NCBI GenBank assembly: GCA_002404095.1 | Contig: DHJA01000195.1 | Coordinates: forward strand, 7,696-21,873 | Origin: Planctomycetaceae bacterium UBA4732 | Lineage (GTDB): Bacteria; Planctomycetota; Planctomycetia; Gemmatales; Gemmataceae | Length of the DNA stretch: 14,178 bases | Direction: 5' to 3' | Shown: piece by piece, positions 1 through 6,673 of the stretch | Position numbering within the stretch: the first letter of the stretch is position 1 | How the letters are laid out: the number at the start of each line of letters is the position of its first letter | The notes under the pieces: generated by a model | What the model saw: the letters and a program-made list of their open reading frames with translations, nothing else | What the model was told of the DNA's origin: nothing | Databases searched by the model: none | Translations under genes and position numbers: made by a program

Positions 1-50
1 GGGACAGCGTAGATTTTGGTTGCTTTGTATCCCTGATCTACGCTGTCCCC
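1..50. repeat. 14-bp-arm inverted repeat at the window edge
   Basis: Positions 1-14 (GGGACAGCGTAGAT) and 36-49 (ATCTACGCTGTCCC) are exact reverse complements separated by 21 nt. The arm may continue left of the window, because C50 would pair with a preceding G. There is no T-run, so it is not a classic intrinsic terminator. It could be a terminator of a gene to the left, one end of a small mobile element, or a dispersed repeat. No second copy occurs in this window. Confidence 0.6.
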
Positions 51-135
51 TCATCGGCCCTCCCCTATCTGGCCTTGCGCTTGCAAAGACGAGCACAGAG
101 ATGAAACCATCCTGAAAGTAGCGGGGACTGCGACC

Positions 136-468
136 GTGACGAAGGAGAAACAAGACAGGAACGCACTCCAAGGCGCCGTCAAGAATGGCCAAATTGTTCT
201 CGATGAGCCGGCCGAGCTGCCCGAAGGCTCACGGGTCGAGGTGTTCCCGGTCGAGGCGGCCCGGCCCACGCTCGGCATGCGCGAGGAAGATTGGCCGACG
301 ACGCCGGAAGGTATCGCCGCGTTGTTGGCGCGGATGGATCAGGTCGAGCCTGGGTGGCGCTCACCGGAAGACGACGCCGCGCGGCGGGCGACCTTACGCG
401 CGCAGAAGGACGTCGAGAAGGCCCGCTTCTTTGAGGACGCCGATGCGTTGGGGAGGATGTGGGAATGA
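136..468 (+). CDS. Small antitoxin-like protein (AF2212/DUF104-like N-terminus)
   Basis: This is a 110-aa protein starting at GTG; no in-frame ATG upstream is usable and the ribosome site is weak. Residues about 12-37 carry a VKNGQIVLDEP...LPEGSRVEV pattern, typical of short beta-strand antitoxin-like proteins paired with PIN-domain toxins in cyanobacteria and planctomycetes. The charged C-terminal half, rich in Arg, Ala, Asp and Glu, is probably the helical toxin-binding part. The stop codon overlaps the start of a broken PIN gene (ATGA at 465-468), the usual antitoxin-toxin arrangement. A shorter relative lies at 587-760. The family call comes from the motif. The antitoxin role is inferred, and with its toxin truncated this copy may be an orphan. 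Confidence 0.7.
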   Translation: MTKEKQDRNALQGAVKNGQIVLDEPAELPEGSRVEVFPVEAARPTLGMREEDWPTTPEGIAALLARMDQVEPGWRSPEDDAARRATLRAQKDVEKARFFEDADALGRMWE

Positions 469-530
469 CTCGGTTCCTGCTCGACGCCGGCAGTGCTGGG
501 GATTCCATCAACCGCCGCCGCGACGTCTGA
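465..530 (+). pseudogene. Truncated PIN-domain (VapC-like) toxin remnant
   Basis: An ATG overlapping the antitoxin-like stop codon by 4 nt opens a 21-codon frame reading MTRFLLDAGSAGDSINRRRDV and then TGA. The FLLD start with its acidic residue (D7), followed by a helix-like SINRR stretch, resembles the first strand and metal-binding Asp of PIN-domain ribonucleases, which are normally about 130-140 aa. No continuation of the PIN fold was recognised in any frame before the next gene, so the rest is probably deleted. The assignment relies on a short N-terminal match plus the overlap. It could instead be a non-functional chance frame. Confidence 0.5.
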
Positions 531-586
531 TGTCTATTCCGCACCCACAGCGGAGCCAGTTCGTCCGGTCGTGAGCGAGGTGGATC

Positions 587-760
587 ATGGAACTCGAAGG
601 CATGGTTCATAATGACGTCATCGTGCTGGACGACGCGACGGCATTGCCTGAGGGAACGCGCGTACGCATCACCCCGGCGACGCCCGAAAAGCCAAGACCA
701 TTCGGCGAACGCTTCGCTCAGTTAAAGGGCGCCTATTCAGCGCGTCGCCGGAGCTTATAG
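587..760 (+). CDS. Second, shorter antitoxin-like protein
   Basis: This 57-aa frame starts at ATG 587. Its first 30 residues follow the same pattern as the protein at 136-468: L-x-G-x-V-x-N-x-x-IVLD, then LPEG-x-RV-x-x-x-P. The following FGERFAQLKGAY segment resembles the start of the C-terminal helix seen in fuller relatives, but the protein ends in SARRRSL soon after, so it is probably cut short or frameshifted. No toxin gene follows. It is most likely a decaying antitoxin of the same family. Expression is unknown. Confidence 0.5.
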   Translation: MELEGMVHNDVIVLDDATALPEGTRVRITPATPEKPRPFGERFAQLKGAYSARRRSL

Positions 761-958
761 GCTTCGGCGGTAGGACTTATCGGCGGCGCTCCAAAAACAC
801 GAGCGCGATGTTGGGGCAGCTCTTGGAACAGTTTCGGAGGGAGGGGGCCAAAACGCCTGCCTACTTCGAGAGGCACACCCAGCCGCGCTCGCTCCGCACC
901 TCGTTGATCGTCACCACGCCGTCGTCCGTTATTTCAGGTGGACTTTGCAGACCCGTTT
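761..958. other. Non-coding or decayed stretch
   Basis: No convincing gene lies between the short antitoxin-like frame and the cupin stop. A minus-strand open frame continues past the cupin stop codon and ends near 861 with DDGVVTINEVRSERGWVCL, which looks protein-like but has no start and no recognised family. A plus-strand frame of 56 codons from 808 lacks a ribosome site and any recognisable motif. This is probably gene debris. Confidence 0.35.
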
Positions 959-1285
959 TTAGCGCAGCAGGCGTGTAACCAGAAGCGAGGCGTCTTCGAT
1001 CCCGCGTAGGGCGTGCGTCTCGCCGGCGGGAAGGTAGAGCAGGTCGCCGGCCGTCAGTTCGATGACGGTTTCTCCGACCGTGAACGCGACGCGGCCTTCC
1101 AGGCATTGGACCGTGGCTTCGCCGCTGGCCCGGTGTGGCGCGATCTCCTTGCCGGCGGGCAGCACCAGCCGAACGACTTGCAGCGCGTCCGTCTTGAAGA
1201 GGGAAGATTTGTTCGTTGTCGCCAGGACGGCGCCGAGCGGGCGGACGCTGACCACGTCCCCGGCCTTCGGATTCGGAATTGTCAT
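959..1285 (-). CDS. Small single-domain cupin protein
   Basis: This 108-aa protein has one cupin beta-barrel. Motif 1 spans about residues 45-64 (G45, H51, E56, G64), but the second His of the usual HxH is A53. Motif 2 spans about 81-91 with D81, P86, G88 and H91 (a P-x-G-x-x-H pattern). The metal site is therefore only partly conserved, which fits a small-molecule binding or sensing role as well as an enzyme. The ATG at 1285 has a GGAG-like ribosome site about 9 nt upstream. It begins about 31 nt beyond the hydrogenase protease remnant on the same strand. Substrate is unknown. Confidence 0.75.
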   Translation of the reverse strand: MTIPNPKAGDVVSVRPLGAVLATTNKSSLFKTDALQVVRLVLPAGKEIAPHRASGEATVQCLEGRVAFTVGETVIELTAGDLLYLPAGETHALRGIEDASLLVTRLLR

Positions 1286-1316
1286 GATCGCTTCTCCATT
1301 GTTGTCGGGCGAGGTC

Positions 1317-1505
1317 CGCTAATGATAACAGCCAGCGGGGGTCGCTGGTGTGACCCATGATCGCGGCCGGCCAAGTCTCAAGCCGCCGAAGACATACCGC
1401 CCGTTCCCTGTCTATCACACAGGCGTCCACGAAGACGACCACCTCGGCGCCGGCAAGCGCCGCCGCCAACTCAGGCGTCAATGGGTGGACGGCAAGGCCA
1501 TCGAC
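1317..1505 (-). pseudogene. Hydrogenase maturation protease fragment (HoxW/HybD-like, M52)
   Basis: Read on the minus strand, this frame gives VDGLAVHPLTPELAAAL, then VVVFVDA, then GHTSDPRWLLSLA. These match the middle and later part of the nickel-dependent endopeptidases that trim the C-terminus of [NiFe]-hydrogenase large subunits. The Asp in VFVDA and the His in GHTSDP sit where the family's second and third nickel ligands (Asp62 and His93 of HybD) are expected. The N-terminal GxGNxxRxDDGxG region with the Glu ligand is missing, and the frame loses similarity after LLSLA. It is joined directly to a hydrogenase large-subunit fragment, so it is a remnant. The identification is from memory of family motifs. 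Confidence 0.65.
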
Positions 1506-1632
1506 CGGGTCGCGTGCATGTCCGGGTCGGCGAGCAGCGCCTCAATGAACTCGGTCGCGGCCAGGATCTCGATCAGGCGCGCGTAGTTGTAGAAGAATGA
1601 CTCCTTCACCGCCGTCCGTGAAACCGATCCGT
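1505..1632 (-). pseudogene. [NiFe]-hydrogenase large-subunit fragment (group 3 HoxH-like)
   Basis: About 43 codons on the minus strand read VSRTAVKESFFYNYARLIEI, followed by LAATEFIEALLADPDMHATR. The pattern SFFYxYARLIEIL, a Glu, then LLxDPD resembles the mid-to-late region of cytosolic bidirectional hydrogenase large subunits; Ralstonia HoxH has WARAIEIL then LLHDPDL at this place. No start codon is nearby. The N-terminal nickel Cys motif and the C-terminal DPCxxC motif are both absent. Near 1505 it passes into the protease fragment in another frame and meets TGA at 1480-1478. The order, large subunit then protease, is that of hydrogenase operons, so one deletion probably fused them. Confidence 0.6.
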
Positions 1633-1688
1633 CAAGCCGTCTTGCGTGGATTGCAATCCCTGTGCCGGTTCGGGAGAAGGGCGTGAAC

Positions 1689-1751
1689 TACAAGCCCAGA
1701 GCGCAAGCGACGGGTTTCGACTAAACCCGTCGCTTGCGCTCCGGGCTTGTA
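1689..1751. repeat. 63-bp hairpin element, copy 1 (29-bp arms)
   Basis: Arms 1689-1717 and 1723-1751 are inverted repeats with a 5-nt loop. They share the core GAGCGCAAGCGACGGGTTT and contain one non-pairing position (A1698 against C1742). In a minus-strand transcript that position becomes a G-U wobble, so the RNA hairpin would be complete. It lies 19 nt past the stop codon of the trypsin-TPR gene, suggesting a role as 3' end or transcription stop, although no T-tract follows. A nearly identical element lies at 13090-13152. Confidence 0.85.
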
Positions 1752-1770
1752 AGCAAAAAGTTACTACTTC

Positions 1771-3915
1771 TTAAGGGTTTCGTCGCGCCGCCCGAGCGCG
1801 GTCGCGGCCCTGGAGCGCCAGCCCGTTCTTGGGATTGAGCGCCAGCGCTTGATCGAAGTCTTTTAGAGCCGCCGCCACGTCGCTCTTTTGCCATTCGGCG
1901 TCACCTCGACAGCGGTGCGCTTCGGAGAGGTACTCGTCGAACTGGAGCGCCCGCGAATAGTCCGCGATCGCCAACTCCAAATCGCCTTTTTGTGCATAAA
2001 TCTGTCCGCGATAGAGGTAAGCGCACGGCAGCTGGCGGTCCAGCCATACCGCGTCATCGCAATCCTTTTGCGCTTTAACCAGATCGCCTAAGAGGCGATA
2101 GGCATTGCCGCGCACTGCATAAGCCATCGCGCTTTGCGGGTCGGCTGCCAGAGCGGCGTCACAGTCGGCCACGGCCTTTCGCTGCTCGCCCTTGCGGCTC
2201 AGAGCCGCCGCGCGCCAGATGTAAGCGGACGAAAGTTTCGAGTTTAGTTCGATGGCGCGGCCGCAGTCGCGCGCCGCGCCATCGTCGTCCCCCTGAAGGT
2301 AAAATGTTCGCCCTTGCTCGCACCACGCCGGGGCATAATGGGCGTCCAGCCGTAGGGCGGCTTCAAAGTCGGCGTGCGCGCGCATGTACTGTCGCGCCTT
2401 GAGAAACACCACCCCACGCTGGACCAGCGCGGCGGCGCTTGCCGGCTCCCAGCGCAAGCGGTTTTCGTTGAGGAAGGCCCGCACTTCGTCCAAAGTCAAG
2501 CCGAACGCGACTTGCTGCTGCGGCCCGGTTTTCCCCGTGACGACGCCTACTAGTTCGGCGTGTTCGTTCAGCAGCGGCCCGCCACCATCGCCTTCCGTCA
2601 ACGGCGCCTGCACGATCAGGACCGCTGGGTCGGGGCTTTCCGTCGTCTGCCCCAGGTTGGCTCGGGCCAGCTGGCGCACCGCGCAAGCCGTGTACACCCA
2701 CAGCACGTCCAGGCGATTGGGGTTGCTCAGGGCGTGTAAAGAATCGCCCGGCACCGGCGAGTCCATGGCGAAGCGAGCTTCCACCGCGGACTCGGGCACG
2801 GACTCCAATTCCAGCACAGCAAGGTTGCGGCGAGCGTCGGCCGCCAGCACCGTCCCCGTCGTCAGAGCGCCTTTCTCTTTCAACCGGCGCGGCTCGTCGC
2901 GGTAGGCGGCGGCGTCCGATACGACCGTGCTGCCCTGATAAATCGGAAAGACTACATCGACCGTCTCGTGTTTGCCAACCGCTTCCGCCGTCGTCAGCAG
3001 CAGTCGGCGCGATCGGTCGAACAGCCAGCCGGAGAAACGCCGCTCGCGGTCGGTTCGCACCAGCGCAAACGAACGCAAACCCTGCCGATATACCTCACGC
3101 GGCGCGAAGGATTTTGTAATAAAACGGGTCGTAATAGGTTCTATAGGTCTTATAGAACCTATCGGCCCCATAAGAACGCGCACCTCCGCCACATCAATGA
3201 AAAGGCCGGCGCCGTGTTCTTCCCACGCCACGGCAGCGGCGACCCCGACTACCTCGCCGCGCTCGTTGACCAGCGGGCCGCCGCTGTCGCCTTCGTTGAT
3301 CGGCACTTGCGCGGAGACGATGCGGGCGCCCTTTGCCAACTCCTTGCCGTTGCTGAAATAGCCCTTGCGAAGCGTCGTAACCTGACTTATCGCACCGCCC
3401 GAATGCACCCAAAGCGAATCCACATCGTAACGACAGCCGACGAGCTGAACACGGTCGCCGGGCCGGGCGCCGTCTTCCGCCAGAGGCAATTCTTCGACGC
3501 CCACCGGCAGGGATTCCAGCTCCACGAGCGCGAGGTCCACTTCAGGATTGCGCTTCAATACACGGCCGCGCACCGCAGTGGCGTTGGTGCGAAGTTCCGT
3601 CATATGCTCGAAGTAGTAGGCGCGGTCGGTTACGACCGCGCCGCCGGAACGGACGGGAAAGACGATATCGACGGTCTTATTATCGCCGACGACGTGATCG
3701 CAGGTGACGAGCAGACGGCGCGGGCGGTCGATGATCCAACCCGTTCCCTTGCCGGCGTCGGGGGAATGCACCCAAGCGACGCCGCGCAGCGTTCGCCGAT
3801 AGATTTCCGCTTGGGTTAGACGCGCGCCGTCGCGCGCCGGCAGGGAAGAACCGGCCCACGCGGCGCCGATCAGCAGTAGCACCAGCGGCAAACCGCGCAG
3901 CCAGGCGGACCTCAT
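1771..3915 (-). CDS. Exported protein with tandem trypsin-like domains (one active, one dead) and six TPRs
   Basis: The 714-aa protein starts at ATG 3915 and has a signal peptide (residues 1-21, cut after AWA). Domain 1 (about 35-250) has a full serine-protease triad: H74 (TCDHVVG), D127 (EVDLALVELES) and S211 (EGDSGGPL). Domain 2 (about 270-485) is a clear internal duplicate, but all three positions are changed: E311, N364 and G444 (EGDGGGPL). Six 34-residue TPRs fill about 495-698. A proline-isoleucine linker (about 250-262) encoded by a 9-nt repeat joins the two protease domains. It probably acts in the periplasm, with protein binding through the TPRs and the second domain. It follows serA by 27 nt, so co-transcription is likely. 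Substrates are unknown. Confidence 0.85.
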   Translation of the reverse strand: MRSAWLRGLPLVLLLIGAAWAGSSLPARDGARLTQAEIYRRTLRGVAWVHSPDAGKGTGWIIDRPRRLLVTCDHVVGDNKTVDIVFPVRSGGAVVTDRAYYFEHMTELRTNATAVRGRVLKRNPEVDLALVELESLPVGVEELPLAEDGARPGDRVQLVGCRYDVDSLWVHSGGAISQVTTLRKGYFSNGKELAKGARIVSAQVPINEGDSGGPLVNERGEVVGVAAAVAWEEHGAGLFIDVAEVRVLMGPIGSIRPIEPITTRFITKSFAPREVYRQGLRSFALVRTDRERRFSGWLFDRSRRLLLTTAEAVGKHETVDVVFPIYQGSTVVSDAAAYRDEPRRLKEKGALTTGTVLAADARRNLAVLELESVPESAVEARFAMDSPVPGDSLHALSNPNRLDVLWVYTACAVRQLARANLGQTTESPDPAVLIVQAPLTEGDGGGPLLNEHAELVGVVTGKTGPQQQVAFGLTLDEVRAFLNENRLRWEPASAAALVQRGVVFLKARQYMRAHADFEAALRLDAHYAPAWCEQGRTFYLQGDDDGAARDCGRAIELNSKLSSAYIWRAAALSRKGEQRKAVADCDAALAADPQSAMAYAVRGNAYRLLGDLVKAQKDCDDAVWLDRQLPCAYLYRGQIYAQKGDLELAIADYSRALQFDEYLSEAHRCRGDAEWQKSDVAAALKDFDQALALNPKNGLALQGRDRARAARRNP
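3134..3178. repeat. 9-nt-period repeat with internal palindrome, copy A (inside a gene)
   Basis: Five 9-nt units lie in tandem: ATAGGTTCT, ATAGGTCTT, ATAGAACCT, ATCGGCCCC, ATAAGAACG. ATAGGTTCTAT (3134-3144) and ATAGAACCTAT (3152-3162) are perfect 11-nt inverted repeats around a 7-nt loop. The repeat lies inside the trypsin-TPR gene and is read in frame on the minus strand as a proline/isoleucine-rich linker with a 3-residue period. It is AT-rich compared with its surroundings. Confidence 0.8.
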
Positions 3916-3921
3916 AAGACG

Positions 3922-3927
3922 CACCTC
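3922..3927 (-). promoter_or_regulatory. Ribosome binding site that favours ATG 3915
   Basis: On the minus strand GAGGTG lies 6 nt before the ATG at 3915. An in-frame GTG at 3924 overlaps this site and has no good site of its own, so the ATG, which also begins a clean signal peptide, is the better start for the trypsin-TPR protein. Confidence 0.5.
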
Positions 3928-3942
3928 GGCGTTGACTTCTTC

Positions 3943-5568
3943 TCAACCAAACCAAGGCGGCGACTGGCCGGCCGGCGGCAACTTGACCACACTGACGCTC
4001 GTGATATGCGCATGGGCGCGCACCTCTTTCAACGCCTCTTCCGGCGGCGTCCCGTCGAGGTTGAGGACGGCGATGGCGTCGCCGCCCGGCGCCTTGCGGC
4101 CGACCGTCATCTGGGCGATGTTCACCTGATGCTTGCCGAATATCGTGCCGATGAACCCGACAAGCCCTGGCACGTCCTGATGCGTGAAAATGAGCATTAC
4201 GCCATCCATAAAGGCGTCGATATGGAACTGGCCCAATTGCACCAGACGCAGATACTGGCTGCCGAACAGCGTGCCGGCCGCCGTATACGTTTTCTTGTCC
4301 GTCTGAACGTCGGCGCGGATCAGGGTGCTAAAATCGCCCGTCTGTGTGCTGGTTTGCTCGACGATTTCGATGCCGCGCTCGGCGGCCAGCAGACGGGCGT
4401 TGACGATGTTGACGTTTTGATCGAGGCGATTTTCGAGCAGACCGGCCGCGAAGGCCGCGGTGATGAGCCGGGTCGGCCGGAGCGCGGCGTCGCCGCGAAA
4501 GTGCAGTTCGGCCCGTTGGATGGCGCCCTGGCACATCTGGCTGTGCAGCAAGCCCAACCGCCGTGCCATGTCCACATACAGCCGCATTTCCGCCAACTCG
4601 GTGGGGTCCACCGCCGCCATGTTGACGGCGAAGCCGACGGCGCCGCGCGACAAATAGTCGATGAGTAATTGCGCCGCCTCCACCGCGACGGAGGTTTGCG
4701 CTTCCACCGTGGAGGCGCCGAGGTGCGGTGTTAAAACGACATTAGCCATCTTGAGTAGCGGGTGATCTGCCGGCGGCGGCTCCTGTACGAAAACATCCAA
4801 GGCGGCGCCGGCGAGGTGCCCCGAACGAAGACCCTCGGCCAACGCCTCTTCGTTAACGATGCCGCCGCGGGCGCAGTTGATGACGCGGGCGCCCTTGCGC
4901 ATTAACGCGATTTCACGGGCGCCGATTAAGTTGCGCGTCTCATCGGTCAACGGCGTATGGACGGTAAGGAAATCGACTTGCGGAAGAAGAGAAACGAGAT
5001 CGGCCGTGGTGTCGATGCCGATTTGCCCGGCTGCGGCTGGGGCGAGGAAAGGGTCGAAGCCCAACACCTTCATATCAAGTCCGGCGGCGCGGCGGGCGAC
5101 CTCGCGGCCGATGCGTCCGAGGCCGACGACGCCAAGCGTTTTGCCCGCCAGCTGACAGCCGACGAACTTGGTGCGTTGCCACTTCGCGGGAGCGGAACGG
5201 ACATGGGCGTCGGCGGCGGGGATATGGCGGGCGAGCGCCATGAGCAAGGCGATGGTCTGCTCGGCGGTGCTGAGCGTGTTGCCGCCGGGCGTGTTCATGA
5301 CGACAACGCCTTTGCGCGTGGCGGCGGCTACGTCAATGTTATCAACGCCGACGCCGGCGCGGGCGATGGCGCGTAGCTTGCCGGGATCTTCGAGAAGCTC
5401 GGCGGTGATGGTCGTGCCGCTGCGGACGATAACGCCGTCGGCGCGGCGAAGCGCATCTTGCAAGTCGGCGCCCTTGAGGCCGTCGCGCTCGTCGAGTTCA
5501 AAGCCGGCCTGACGCAACAGGTCGAGGCCGGCCGATTCCAGTTTGTCGCTGATGAGGACGCGTGGCAT
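3943..5568 (-). CDS. serA: D-3-phosphoglycerate dehydrogenase, long type with ACT domain
   Basis: This 541-aa enzyme oxidises 3-phosphoglycerate to 3-phosphohydroxypyruvate with NAD, the first step of serine synthesis in the cytosol. Substrate-binding halves surround a Rossmann domain with VGLGRIG at 148-154. The catalytic set is R234 (NCARGGIVNE), E263 (DVFVQEPP) and H282 (PHLGAST). A regulatory linker domain (about 315-455) and a C-terminal ACT domain (about 465-530) identify the long, usually serine-regulated form. The length fits the family. An AAAGG ribosome site precedes ATG 5568. It lies 25 nt after the ankyrin gene and 27 nt before the trypsin-TPR gene. A candidate partner aminotransferase is two genes upstream. 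Confidence 0.95.
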   Translation of the reverse strand: MPRVLISDKLESAGLDLLRQAGFELDERDGLKGADLQDALRRADGVIVRSGTTITAELLEDPGKLRAIARAGVGVDNIDVAAATRKGVVVMNTPGGNTLSTAEQTIALLMALARHIPAADAHVRSAPAKWQRTKFVGCQLAGKTLGVVGLGRIGREVARRAAGLDMKVLGFDPFLAPAAAGQIGIDTTADLVSLLPQVDFLTVHTPLTDETRNLIGAREIALMRKGARVINCARGGIVNEEALAEGLRSGHLAGAALDVFVQEPPPADHPLLKMANVVLTPHLGASTVEAQTSVAVEAAQLLIDYLSRGAVGFAVNMAAVDPTELAEMRLYVDMARRLGLLHSQMCQGAIQRAELHFRGDAALRPTRLITAAFAAGLLENRLDQNVNIVNARLLAAERGIEIVEQTSTQTGDFSTLIRADVQTDKKTYTAAGTLFGSQYLRLVQLGQFHIDAFMDGVMLIFTHQDVPGLVGFIGTIFGKHQVNIAQMTVGRKAPGGDAIAVLNLDGTPPEEALKEVRAHAHITSVSVVKLPPAGQSPPWFG

Positions 5569-5593
5569 GAACTACCTTTCTTGGGTCTGGATG

Positions 5594-6586
5594 CTACTCT
5601 TCGGCTCCGGCCGCGCGAAGAAGCTCAGCTACGGCTTTACTCTTGGCAAGCTTTAGCGGAGTAGCGTCGCCGTACTCTTTTGCATTAACATCCGCGTTAT
5701 TGGCAATAAGGAGTTTTACGAGGTCGATTGAGTCTTGTTCTGCCGCTAAATGTAAAGGTGTAATCAGCCACGGATGAATGGGCGTATTTGGACTAAACCG
5801 ACTGATCGGGCACTTACCAAAAAGATTTCCGCAAGCATTTACTTCGGCCCCACGAGAGATCAGGACTTCGGCCACGGCCCGATGATTATTGTAAGCTGCG
5901 GTATGCAAAGGCGTCTGCTCGCAATCGTCGCGTGCATCTACGACCGCTCCATGCTCAAGCAACAACTCCGCGACCTCCTTGCTCCCCGCCCAAGCCGCGT
6001 AATGAAGCGGCGTCCCTGTATGTCTACGGCAACTGTTAGTCATCTTTTGATCGACTTTCGCACCATTGTCAAGAAGCAACTCAGCGACGCCCTTGTGGCC
6101 TGTATAGGCCGCCCAATGCAGGGCGGTTTGTCCGTCAGAATCTACCGCCTTGACAAACTTTTTGTCTACTATAAGGAGGCGTTCGATTAAGTCCGTTTTC
6201 CCCAACCCTGAAGCCGTAAAAATGTCCAGGCGCGCGCCTTTGTCGAGGAGCAACTCGGCCACGTCCGGGTGGCTGTTAAAGACCGCCAGTTCCAGTGCGG
6301 TCCCATAGGAACCTCTAGCGTCAACCCTGGCGCCGAAGGCAAGTAGCACCTTGGCCGCCGCTTTGTGACCTTCCTCCGCCGCATAGTGCAGAGGCGTAAC
6401 GCCGTTGTTCTTGGACCTACTTTGTTCAAGGTTGGCGAGCTTAGGGTCTTGCTCCAGCAGGCGCTTCACCTCGGCGACGTCTCCCTTGCGAGCCGCGTCA
6501 TGGATGGGTTCGGCTTGGAGCAACGATGCGTCCCAGGCGACCAGCCCTGCCGTCAAAATGATGACGCTCCGAATGAGTCGGCACAT
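5594..6586 (-). CDS. Secreted ankyrin-repeat protein
   Basis: The 330-aa protein has a signal peptide (about 1-25, cut after LQA) followed almost entirely by eight or nine ankyrin repeats (about 27-330), many with the TPLHYAA or TALHWAA helix start. One unit near 122-149 is degenerate, and a 20-residue insertion with two Cys (about 252-272) interrupts the array. There is no enzymatic domain, so it is probably a binding scaffold in the periplasm or outside the cell. Its codons look more AT-rich at third positions than those of serA or the helicase gene, suggesting a separate origin. It has a strong ribosome site and ends 25 nt before serA, so it is likely co-transcribed with it. Its partner is unknown. 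Confidence 0.88.
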   Translation of the reverse strand: MCRLIRSVIILTAGLVAWDASLLQAEPIHDAARKGDVAEVKRLLEQDPKLANLEQSRSKNNGVTPLHYAAEEGHKAAAKVLLAFGARVDARGSYGTALELAVFNSHPDVAELLLDKGARLDIFTASGLGKTDLIERLLIVDKKFVKAVDSDGQTALHWAAYTGHKGVAELLLDNGAKVDQKMTNSCRRHTGTPLHYAAWAGSKEVAELLLEHGAVVDARDDCEQTPLHTAAYNNHRAVAEVLISRGAEVNACGNLFGKCPISRFSPNTPIHPWLITPLHLAAEQDSIDLVKLLIANNADVNAKEYGDATPLKLAKSKAVAELLRAAGAEE

Positions 6587-6590
6587 GGCA

Positions 6591-6597
6591 ACCTCCT
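6591..6597 (-). promoter_or_regulatory. Strong Shine-Dalgarno for the ankyrin gene
   Basis: AGGAGGT on the minus strand lies 4 nt before ATG 6586. It is the best ribosome site in the window and fixes the start and signal peptide of the ankyrin protein. Confidence 0.75.
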
Positions 6598-6673
6598 TGC
6601 GGACAGGGAATGCGATGGCGAGTCCTCATGACCTCAACCGATCGACCACTTATTCAGCAGGGTTTGTAGCACA

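Noticed and set aside
808..978. 56-codon plus-strand frame beginning MLGQLLEQFRREGAKTP
   Set aside because: No ribosome site or family motif, and its second half runs antisense to the cupin end and the adjacent debris.
861..1481. Long minus-strand open frame of 206 codons
   Set aside because: It is a mosaic: the start is the hydrogenase protease fragment, the middle is an out-of-frame shadow of the cupin gene rich in Arg, Gly and Pro, and the end is unrecognised debris.
2968..3819. 283-codon plus-strand frame opposite the trypsin-TPR gene
   Set aside because: Antisense shadow in a GC-rich gene; the minus-strand frame has signal peptide, protease motifs and TPRs.
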